A stretch of 64,000 nt of DNA from Kiritimatiellales bacterium. Its GTDB lineage: Bacteria > Verrucomicrobiota > Kiritimatiellia > Kiritimatiellales > Tichowtungiaceae. Positions 1 to 7,217 of this stretch are shown here, in pieces. Numbering within the stretch: the stretch's first letter is position 1; every line of letters begins with the position of its first letter. Made by a program: the position numbers and the translations under genes. The stretch is taken from assembly GCA_041656295.1 (NCBI GenBank), contig JBBADV010000003.1, positions 124,001 through 188,000 of the forward strand. The letters are read 5' to 3'. Under the pieces are notes generated by a model. That model had not been told where the DNA came from. It searched no databases and saw only the letters and a program-made list of their open reading frames with translations.

Positions 1-453
1 GGCGTTGAAAAAAACGGCCCGCAAGCCATCGGGCGGTCACGGGGCGGACGAACTACCAAGATACATCTGGTTGCCGCAACTGCTCGTCAGGCAGTAATTT
101 TCTGCTTGTCTGCCGGCAACGAGGGTGACGCGCCGTGGGGCAGAAAACTGCTGATGCGCATGGGCAGAATCCCGAAACCATGCCATCTGCTTATGGATCG
201 TGCGTATGAAGGGGATGAAACCCGGGAACTGGCTCAGACACTGGGATTTATACCTGTTGTTCCGCCCAACCCGAACCGGAAAAACCCATGGGATTACGAT
301 ACAATAATCTATAAAAGACGGAATGAGGTTGAGCGACTCATCCGGCGGGTGAAATCCTGTCGCCGGGTATTCACCCGGTATGACAAACTGGACATTATGT
401 TTTTGGGATTCATTGTCTTCGCGTTCATCGTGGAATTCTTACGCTTGTGTTAA
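1..453 (+). CDS. IS5-family transposase, C-terminal part (5' truncated by window edge)
   Basis: The reading frame is open from base 1, so the gene starts outside the window. The visible part begins with GRSRGGRTTKIHLVA, the conserved block of IS5/IS427-type DDE transposases. It continues through LMDRAYEGDETRELA, which carries the second catalytic Asp, and ends with NEVERLIRRVKSCRRVFTRYDK, split here as NEVERLIRRVK and SCRRVFTRYDK, which carries the catalytic Glu. The stop is TAA at 451-453 and a GC-rich sequence follows directly, which may be part of the terminal inverted repeat. The N-terminal half and the other end of the element cannot be seen, so activity cannot be judged. Confidence 0.85.
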   Translation, partial: GVEKNGPQAIGRSRGGRTTKIHLVAATARQAVIFCLSAGNEGDAPWGRKLLMRMGRIPKPCHLLMDRAYEGDETRELAQTLGFIPVVPPNPNRKNPWDYDTIIYKRRNEVERLIRRVKSCRRVFTRYDKLDIMFLGFIVFAFIVEFLRLC

Positions 454-619
454 CACGCCCTAAACTTCCGAAACTGTGAATTGGCTCAATGCCTCCTGCC
501 GGTGCTGGCCATGACAAAAAATACTGACCGGAATCATCTGATTCGTATTTTTAAAGTATATCAAACCGCGGTGTCATAAAATTACCGGCCGGAAACGATT
601 GTGCAGTTTGTGCTTTACC

Positions 620-649
620 CGTTACGCAATCCGCATTACGCATTACATT
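620..649. repeat. Short-word repeat (TTACGCA words) abutting the thrC start
   Basis: The 30 bases before the thrC ATG consist of the overlapping words TTACGCAATCC, GCATTACGC and ATTACAT. They contain no recognisable Shine-Dalgarno. Similar degenerate word repeats precede several other genes in this window. The function is unknown. Confidence 0.5.
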
Positions 650-2068
650 ATGAACTATATCAGCACACGCGGGAAAATGGCGCCGGTGGAGTTTTTGGAT
701 GCCGTAATGACGGGTCTGGCGCCGGACGGCGGCCTGCTGCTGCCGGAAACCATTCCGGCGGTCGGCGACCGGCTGGAACAATGGAAAAATCTGTCGTATC
801 AGGATTTGGCATTCGAAATTATGCGCCTGTTCGCCACCGATATCCCGGCGGAAGATTTGAAAAATTTAATTCAAAAAAGCTATGCCACCTTCCGCTCGCC
901 GGCAGTTGCGCCGGTGGTTTCGGTCGGCGGGTTTTTCGTGCTCGAGCTCTGGCACGGCCCAACGCTGGCGTTTAAAGATATTGCGCTGCAGTTTCTCGGC
1001 AATCTGTTTGAATATATTTTACAAAAACGCGGCGGTAAACTGAACATTCTCGGCGCGACGTCCGGCGACACCGGCTCCGCTGCAATTTACGGCGTGCGCG
1101 GCAAAGAGAACATCCGCATGTTCATCATGCACCCCAGAGGACGCACCAGTCCGGTGCAGGAACTGCAGATGACCAGTGTGCTTGACGATAACGTCTTCAA
1201 CCTTGCCGTTGAAGGCACGTTCGATGACTGTCAGCATCTGATGAAATCCATCTTTTCCGACGTATCATTTAAAACAGAACATTCGCTCGGTTCCGTAAAC
1301 TCCGTCAACTGGGCGCGCGTGCTCGCACAGATCGTTTATTATTTTTACGCTGCGTTCCGCGTGCAGGCAGAAACCGGCGCGCCGGAAATTCAGTTTTCTG
1401 TGCCCACCGGAAATTTCGGCGACATTCTCGCCGGATATCTCGCGGTGCAAATGGGACTGCCGGTGAAAAAACTGATCCTTGCCACCAACGAAAACAACAT
1501 TCTCTCGCGCTTCTTCAACAGCGGCGAATACAGTATCGGCAGCGTCATGCCGACGCTCAGTCCGTCGATGGATATTCAGGTCGCCAGCAACTTTGAACGC
1601 TATCTTTATTATCGTACCGGACAGGACGCCGGGAAATTGCGTGCACTGATGAACTGCTTTGCAACAAATAAAAAACTCACGGTGGAACTGAACGCCGGCG
1701 GCATAGTCGATGACCTTTTTGCTGCCGGCGAAGGCAGCACCGAACAGACGCTTGCCACCATTAAGAAAATTTATGATTCCACCGGCTATGTGCTCGACCC
1801 GCACACCGCTGTCGGCGTTGCCGTTGCGGAGCGGTTTATGGAAGGCGCGGACACTTCGATGAGGCGTCCGCGGACGGATCATCGATCCGTCCCTGCCATC
1901 TGCCTCGCCACCGCGCATCCGGCAAAGTTCACCGCCGCCATCGAACGCGCTATCGGCACCGCCGCACATCATCCGGCGCTCGATGCACTCGCCGGCGCCG
2001 CAACCCGCTGTACCACCATCGCCAACGATGAATCCGCCGTGCGTGACTATTTGGTGCGGAATACTTAA
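650..2068 (+). CDS. thrC: Threonine synthase
   Basis: PLP enzyme converting O-phospho-L-homoserine to L-threonine, the last step of threonine biosynthesis. The N-terminus MNYISTRGK and the PLP-lysine block HGPTLAFKD (Lys109) identify the family, along with the phosphate-binding SGDTGSAA and the C-terminal CLATAHPAKF. The ATG at 650 was chosen over the upstream in-frame GTG/TTG codons because homologues begin with MxYxSTRG. At about 472 aa it has normal family length. One anomaly: residues about 397-416, just before the CLATAHPAKF strand, are encoded by a palindromic repeat (1840-1897), which adds a low-complexity Arg/Asp/Ser stretch absent from typical ThrC. The insertion is in frame, so the protein may still fold. 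No other threonine pathway gene is adjacent. Confidence 0.95.
   Translation: MNYISTRGKMAPVEFLDAVMTGLAPDGGLLLPETIPAVGDRLEQWKNLSYQDLAFEIMRLFATDIPAEDLKNLIQKSYATFRSPAVAPVVSVGGFFVLELWHGPTLAFKDIALQFLGNLFEYILQKRGGKLNILGATSGDTGSAAIYGVRGKENIRMFIMHPRGRTSPVQELQMTSVLDDNVFNLAVEGTFDDCQHLMKSIFSDVSFKTEHSLGSVNSVNWARVLAQIVYYFYAAFRVQAETGAPEIQFSVPTGNFGDILAGYLAVQMGLPVKKLILATNENNILSRFFNSGEYSIGSVMPTLSPSMDIQVASNFERYLYYRTGQDAGKLRALMNCFATNKKLTVELNAGGIVDDLFAAGEGSTEQTLATIKKIYDSTGYVLDPHTAVGVAVAERFMEGADTSMRRPRTDHRSVPAICLATAHPAKFTAAIERAIGTAAHHPALDALAGAATRCTTIANDESAVRDYLVRNT
1840..1897. repeat. GTAGG double-hairpin element, copy 1 (inside thrC)
   Basis: A 58-bp element of two adjacent hairpins. The first has GCGGAC/GTCCGC arms around TTCGATGAG. 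The second is GGACGGATC-ATC-GATCCGTCC, a 9-bp perfect stem. It aligns along its whole length with the intergenic copy at 25840-25893, including the shared CTTCGATGAGGC and GTCCCT(A/G)CC segments. It keeps the thrC frame open. Confidence 0.85.
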
Positions 2069-2165
2069 TGAACATGTTTGCTCCTCAACCAGCCTGTCAT
2101 GTGATTGCCGGGCAGAACAGCGCTGGGAAAACAACGTTTATGTTACAGTATACATTGATTGTGGA

Positions 2166-2210
2166 GCAGACATTCCTGTCTGCTCATTTTGCGCAGACAG
2201 GAATGTCCGC
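2166..2210. repeat. Inverted repeat with AGACATTCCTGTCT arms
   Basis: Two 18-bp arms (2166-2183 and 2193-2210) are inverted copies of each other with one mismatch. The left arm is itself a hairpin, GCAGACA-TTCC-TGTCTGC. It lies in the 240-bp spacer between thrC and hflX. It could act as a terminator-like or REP-like element, although no T-run follows. Confidence 0.6.
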
Positions 2211-2266
2211 GCCACGCGTATTTTGGAAATCCGAATTCCGGTGCAGAGCAAATGCCCTCCCCGGCA

Positions 2267-2300
2267 GACCTTCGACCTCAAGACTTTTGACTTTCGACTG
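2267..2300. repeat. Short-word repeat (TTCGAC / TTTTGAC words) before hflX
   Basis: Degenerate direct words GACCTTCGACC, AAGACTTTTGAC and TTTCGACTG end 8 bases before the hflX ATG. They occupy the place where a ribosome-binding site would be expected. No Shine-Dalgarno is visible. Confidence 0.45.
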
Positions 2301-2308
2301 AAATTTTT

Positions 2309-3589
2309 ATGACAAATTTAAAAGAGACGGATCCGAAAATTCAAGAGCGTGCAATTCTGGTTGGCGTGATGATGCGCGGGCGCGATGAGGAGTGGGATAT
2401 TCGCGACACGCTGGATGAACTCGCACAACTGACGGAAAGCGCCGGCGCGGAAGTGTTGAATCGTGTGCTGTGCAAGCAGGCAAAAATTTATCCGGGGCAT
2501 TATATCGGCAAAGGCAAGGCTGAAGAAATTTCACAGCAGGTTCAGGCGTTTAATGCGAATCTGGTGATTTTCGACGAAGACCTTTCGCCGGCGCAGGGAC
2601 GTAATCTGGAAGAGATTGTCGGCGTGCGCGTGCTCGATCGTACACAGTTGATTCTTGATATTTTCGCGCGCCGCGCGCAGACGCGCGAAGGCTGTCTGCA
2701 GGTTGAACTCGCACAGCACCGCTATCTTTTGCCGCGCCTGCGCCGGATGTGGACGCATCTTGAACGGCAGGCCGGCGGAATCGGATTAAAGGGACCGGGC
2801 GAAACTCAGATTGAAATGGACCGCCGGCGCATCCAGCTTCTAATCGGTACGCTGACAAAAGAGCTCGAGCTTGTCCGGCTGCGGCGCGCGGAGCAGCGGC
2901 GCGGCCGGCACCGGCACGGCTGGGCGCTTGTGTCGCTCGTCGGTTATACAAACGCCGGAAAATCAACCCTGCTCAACCGGATCGCCGGCGCCGATATCTA
3001 TGCACAGGATCAGCTGTTTGCAACGCTGGACCCGACGACTCGGCAGGTTGAGCTGCCGAACCGCGAGCCGTGTTTAATCACGGACACGGTCGGTTTTATT
3101 CGCAAGCTGCCGCATCATCTTGTTGATTCATTTAAAGCGACGCTGGAAGAAGTGGCGGAGGCGGATTTGCTGCTGCATGTGGCCGATTGTTCACATCCGC
3201 AGGTGGAACAGCAGATCGACGCGGTGCACGCGGTGCTGCAGGAGCTCGGTGCAGAAAACAAACCGGTGCTGTTTGTGCTGAATAAAATTGATACACCGGA
3301 AGGCAAAAATGCCGCGCGCCGGCTGGCGCGCCAGCCCGGACGTTCTGTCGCGGTGTCTGCAAAAACCGGCGAAGGAATTGATGCTCTGCTGAACGAACTG
3401 GCTGACTGCCTGAAAGGTGATAAGCAAACATTACGGCTGCGGATTCCGTTCGGTGAAGGACGCCTGCTCGCGCTCCTGCAAAATTCCGCCACTGTGCTCG
3501 AAGAAAAATATGAAGACGAGTTCGCCGAAATTCTTGTCCGTGTGCCGGCACAGCTGGTTTCACGGGTTGATAAATTCCGGCAGACATAA
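2309..3589 (+). CDS. hflX: GTPase HflX
   Basis: Ribosome-associated GTPase of the OBG-HflX group, which in characterised bacteria splits stalled or 100S ribosomes under stress. At 426 aa it has normal length. An N-terminal HflX domain (about residues 15-170) contains GHYIGKGKAEE and the LLPRLRRMW and GIGLKGPGETQIEMDRR signatures. It is followed by a coiled linker and the G domain: Walker A GYTNAGKST, G3 DTVGFI, G4 NKID and G5 SAKTGEG. It is monocistronic and convergent with metH, with only 39 bp between them. Confidence 0.97.
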   Translation: MTNLKETDPKIQERAILVGVMMRGRDEEWDIRDTLDELAQLTESAGAEVLNRVLCKQAKIYPGHYIGKGKAEEISQQVQAFNANLVIFDEDLSPAQGRNLEEIVGVRVLDRTQLILDIFARRAQTREGCLQVELAQHRYLLPRLRRMWTHLERQAGGIGLKGPGETQIEMDRRRIQLLIGTLTKELELVRLRRAEQRRGRHRHGWALVSLVGYTNAGKSTLLNRIAGADIYAQDQLFATLDPTTRQVELPNREPCLITDTVGFIRKLPHHLVDSFKATLEEVAEADLLLHVADCSHPQVEQQIDAVHAVLQELGAENKPVLFVLNKIDTPEGKNAARRLARQPGRSVAVSAKTGEGIDALLNELADCLKGDKQTLRLRIPFGEGRLLALLQNSATVLEEKYEDEFAEILVRVPAQLVSRVDKFRQT

Positions 3590-3628
3590 AATTGTAAGGC
3601 GGAAATGGCCGATACGACGTCCCCAGGC

Positions 3629-6600
3629 CTACATCGCAAAATAGTGCGCCTGCGGGTGGTGTGTAATCAGCGCAAAGGTGGAGACTTCAGGATCCAGGAT
3701 AAACAGATCAGTGACGGTGATTCCGATTCGCCGGGTGTCTAACAGTTCACTGCAGATTTTATTCAGCGCCAGATCGGGGCAGGCGGGATAGCCGAAGGCA
3801 AACCGGCGCTGATCGAGTTTGCGCCGCCGGATTTCTTCAAGCGAAAGGTCGCCTTCATGCGATCCCCACTGCCGGCGGATCTGCCGGTGCCCGAATTCCG
3901 CCAGCGCTTCGGCGCTCATCACAGCGAGCCCGTGAAACAGCAGATAATCCAGATAGCGGTCGGCGGCACGCAGTTCCTGCTCTTTTTTTGCAATGCCGCC
4001 GCCGAGCGTGACGGCCATCAAGCCGGCGATGTCGCGGTCGGTGCGGAAATAATCTGCTAAGCAGATTCCGGTGCGCGCACTGCGCGGAAAGGCAAACGGA
4101 ATTTCCCCGCCGGTTGCCGGATTCTGAATCAGCAGTGTGTCGCCGGCGGCGCGGCAGTTGAAAAATCCATGAATCATTTGCGGAACAAAGACACGGCGCG
4201 CAATCTGTTTTACTTTGGCAAGATTCGGTAGAATTTCCACCGCGCGCAGTGTTTGATAATCGGCGTCGGACAGCTCGCCCTGCTTATATCCCCAGACGCC
4301 GCGCGTCAGCACATGGGTGTCGAGATAGTGCCAGACTTCATCCGGATCAATCCGCTCCGCAATCCATGTGTCGGCCGGCACATCCGGCACCGGCACATCG
4401 CGGTGAATGATCTCGTTTGCCGGCGCCGGTTTCTTTGGCGCGGCCGGTTGTTTCTTTTTGACCGGCGCCGGTTCAGGAAAGTGTCCGGTCTGTTTAAATT
4501 CCTGCAACGCTGCGAGACTGACAAATGCATCTTTGCAGTAGAGCACCTCGCCGGAATAGAGCGGGCGGCAGACCTGATCGACAAACTCCGGCGACAGCGC
4601 TGCGCCGCCGAGCATCACCGGAATTTTAATGCCGGCGCGTTCAAACGCGGAAAGATTTTCTGCCATCACAGTAGTGGATTTTACCAGCAGTCCGCTCAGC
4701 CCGATAGCAATCACATGATGTTTTTCTACGGCGTTGATAATCTGTTCCACCGGAACTTTAATGCCGAGATCGAGCACATCAAACCCGTTGTTCGATAAAA
4801 TAATTCCAACCAGATTTTTGCCGATGTCGTGCACATCGCCGGCAACGGTGGCCAGCAGGATGAGCGGCGGTCTTTCGCCGGCGCCGGTTTTTTGCAGATG
4901 CGGTTTAAGCAGATCCACCGCGTGCTTCATCACTTCGGCGGATTTCAGCACGAACGGCAGCTGCAGCGTGCCGTCGTTAAACAGCCGGCCGACCTCTCTC
5001 ATCGCCGGCAGTAGAAGTTCATTCAGGATCGTTTCGGCGCGCTCCGTGTTCAGCAATACCGGCATAGCGGTTTGCATCCAGGGAATTTTCCCGCGCACAA
5101 TCGCATCCGTTAACAGTTCCGCCGGCGGGCGCGTCTCCGGTTTTTCTTCCGGTGCTTCCTGAAAATATTCAAACAGGTTGATATAATTTTCCAGCGGATC
5201 GCCGGCGGAAAAATCGTTATTCAGCAGCGCTTCGGCGGCGGTGCGCAGATTCGCCGGAATTTCATTCAGCGGCACAATCGCCGCCGCGTGCACAATCGCG
5301 GCGTCCAGACCGGCAGCCACCGCCTGATGTAAAAACACCGCGTTTAAAATTTTGCGCGCCGCCGGTTTCAGTCCGAATGAAATATTGGAAAGTCCGAGCA
5401 GCGTGCGCACGCCCGGCAGCTCCGCTTTAATCCGGCGGATGGCGTTCAGGGTTTGTACCGCCGCATCGCGCAGCGATTCATCGCCGCTGCACACCGTAAA
5501 GGTCAGCGGATCAATCAGCAGATCGTCAGGCGCTAGTCCGCGTGCGGTGCAGAAATCGACTATCCGTTTTGCCACCGCAAATTTTTCATCCGCCGGCAGC
5601 GCCATGCCTTTTTCATCAATCGTCAGCGCGACCAGCGCCGCGCCGTACCGGCGCGCCAGTGCAACCACGCGTTCAGCGCGCGCACCGCCGTCTTCAAAAT
5701 TAATGGAGTTAATCAGCGCCCGCCCGCCGTACCGTTTCAGTGCGTCTTCAATCGCTGCGGCGGATGTGGAGTCAATCATCAGCGGTGCGCGGCATTCGCG
5801 CGCCATGCGCGGAACGAGTACGGCGATGTCAGCGCGCTCGTCGCGACCGGTGTACCCGCAGCTCAAATCAAGTATATGCACGCCGGTTTCCTCCTGCTCA
5901 CTTAAAATGTGAAAAGCATTTTCATAATCATTATTGAGCAGTGCGTCGCGGAATCTTTTCGACCCCGTGGCATTCGCGCGCTCACCGATAAAGAGCGGCG
6001 CCGGCTGCTGTGTTAAATCCACCGGCTGAAACAGGCTGGCGGCTTGAGGTAGGGCGTTCGCTCCGTCGAGCGCCGGAATTTTTTGCGGACGGCGGCGGAG
6101 CGCCGTCCCTACCAATTTCCTCAACTCCGCAATATGTTCCGGCGTTGTGCCGCAGCATCCGCCGGCGACAGAAATCCCATGCGCTGCCATCAGCGCCGCA
6201 ACTTTTTTGGCGAACGGCAGCGGTGCAAGCGGATAAACCACATTTCCGGCGGCGTCTGTTTCCGGCATGCCGGCGTTCGGCATACATGCGATGTTTCCCC
6301 GCCAGAGTTTCGCCAGCATTTCAATGTGCGGCGCCATGCGATCCGGACCAGTCGCGCAGTTGAGTCCGAGAATATCCACCGGATAGGGCGCCAGAATTGC
6401 CGCCGCGGCGGCGACACTGGTTCCGACCAGCATTGTGCCGGTGGTCTCAACGGTGAGCGAAACATAACGCACAATCTCACTGTTCGCGCCAGGCAGAGCA
6501 TCGGCGGCGGCGAGCGCCGCTTTGATTTGCAGCGGGTCCTGACAGGTCTCAATCAGCAGACCGTCCACGCCGCCGTCGAGCAGACCTTGAATTTGAACTT

Positions 6601-7015
6601 GATAGGCATCGTACAGCTCATCGAATGAAATGTGTCCGAGCGACGGCAGTTTGGTGCCGGGGCCGATCGCGCCGAAAACAAAGCGGCGCTGTTCCGGTGT
6701 TGAAAACTCAGCGGCGCATTCACGCGCAAGCTGTGCGCCGGCTTTACTGATTTCATACGCGCGCTCCGCCAGCTGATATTCGCCGAGCGTCAGCGGGGAC
6801 GCGCCGAACGTATTGGCTTCAATCGCATCGGAACCGGCGGCGAGATAGGCGCGGTGCAAACTGCGGAGAATCTCCGGCGCAGAAAGATTCAGCCATTCAT
6901 TGCAGCCGTCATGTCCGTTCCATTGCTCCGGCGTGATCTCCAGCGTTTGAATAATCGTGCCCATTGCACCGTCGAGCAGCAGCGTGCCGGAATGCAGCTT
7001 TTCTTTCAGAGTCAT
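3629..7015 (-). CDS. metH: Cobalamin-dependent methionine synthase
   Basis: Transfers a methyl group from 5-methyltetrahydrofolate through methylcobalamin to homocysteine. All four modules are present in 1128 aa. The homocysteine/zinc domain (about 1-300) has GGCCGTT with Cys287/Cys288 plus LNCATGPD. The pterin domain (about 330-600) has FIGERANATGSKRFR. The cobalamin domain has GDVHDIGKNLVG, with His729 as lower cobalt ligand, then SGLLVKS and MLGGAALS. The C-terminal AdoMet reactivation domain has YFRTDRD. The linker between the first two domains (about residues 301-323) is encoded by a GTAGG double-hairpin repeat (6048-6113). No cobalamin riboswitch is visible in the 200-bp spacer upstream, which instead holds another copy of the repeat. 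Confidence 0.97.
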   Translation of the reverse strand: MTLKEKLHSGTLLLDGAMGTIIQTLEITPEQWNGHDGCNEWLNLSAPEILRSLHRAYLAAGSDAIEANTFGASPLTLGEYQLAERAYEISKAGAQLARECAAEFSTPEQRRFVFGAIGPGTKLPSLGHISFDELYDAYQVQIQGLLDGGVDGLLIETCQDPLQIKAALAAADALPGANSEIVRYVSLTVETTGTMLVGTSVAAAAAILAPYPVDILGLNCATGPDRMAPHIEMLAKLWRGNIACMPNAGMPETDAAGNVVYPLAPLPFAKKVAALMAAHGISVAGGCCGTTPEHIAELRKLVGTALRRRPQKIPALDGANALPQAASLFQPVDLTQQPAPLFIGERANATGSKRFRDALLNNDYENAFHILSEQEETGVHILDLSCGYTGRDERADIAVLVPRMARECRAPLMIDSTSAAAIEDALKRYGGRALINSINFEDGGARAERVVALARRYGAALVALTIDEKGMALPADEKFAVAKRIVDFCTARGLAPDDLLIDPLTFTVCSGDESLRDAAVQTLNAIRRIKAELPGVRTLLGLSNISFGLKPAARKILNAVFLHQAVAAGLDAAIVHAAAIVPLNEIPANLRTAAEALLNNDFSAGDPLENYINLFEYFQEAPEEKPETRPPAELLTDAIVRGKIPWMQTAMPVLLNTERAETILNELLLPAMREVGRLFNDGTLQLPFVLKSAEVMKHAVDLLKPHLQKTGAGERPPLILLATVAGDVHDIGKNLVGIILSNNGFDVLDLGIKVPVEQIINAVEKHHVIAIGLSGLLVKSTTVMAENLSAFERAGIKIPVMLGGAALSPEFVDQVCRPLYSGEVLYCKDAFVSLAALQEFKQTGHFPEPAPVKKKQPAAPKKPAPANEIIHRDVPVPDVPADTWIAERIDPDEVWHYLDTHVLTRGVWGYKQGELSDADYQTLRAVEILPNLAKVKQIARRVFVPQMIHGFFNCRAAGDTLLIQNPATGGEIPFAFPRSARTGICLADYFRTDRDIAGLMAVTLGGGIAKKEQELRAADRYLDYLLFHGLAVMSAEALAEFGHRQIRRQWGSHEGDLSLEEIRRRKLDQRRFAFGYPACPDLALNKICSELLDTRRIGITVTDLFILDPEVSTFALITHHPQAHYFAM
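6048..6113. repeat. GTAGG double-hairpin element, copy 2 (inside metH)
   Basis: A 66-bp element beginning GGTAGGGCG and ending GTCCCTACC. The right hairpin is GGACGGCG-GCGGAG-CGCCGTCC; a shorter left hairpin is GCTC-CGTC-GAGC. It encodes the linker residues between the homocysteine and pterin domains of MetH without breaking the frame. Confidence 0.85.
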
Positions 7016-7114
7016 ACCGGCACCCTAACAAAGCAGCGCCGGGCAGAGCAATAAAAATTCGTAAATCCGGATAAACGAATAAATAAAAGTAAAATTTTAA
7101 TTTCCCGCAAAAAA

Positions 7115-7195
7115 GGTAGGGCGGTCAGTCCCTTGACCGCCGTTTAGTATGGAATATTCTATTTCAACGGCGCGCAAGGGACTGACCGCCCTACC
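7115..7195. repeat. GTAGG hairpin element, copy 3 (metH-clpB spacer)
   Basis: An 81-bp element with perfect 21-bp outer arms, starting GGTAGGGCGGTCAG and ending CTGACCGCCCTACC. The centre is AT-rich. It starts 100 bp upstream of the metH start and ends 22 bp beyond the clpB stop (both genes on the minus strand), so on RNA it could form a strong hairpin between the two transcripts. Confidence 0.9.
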
Positions 7196-7217
7196 ATTCA
7201 TTTCTCTTTTCAGACCC

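Noticed and set aside
7016..7217. A cobalamin or SAM riboswitch ahead of metH
   Set aside because: The spacer is mostly a GTAGG palindrome and AT-rich sequence; no B12-box or SAM-box-like conserved segments are visible.
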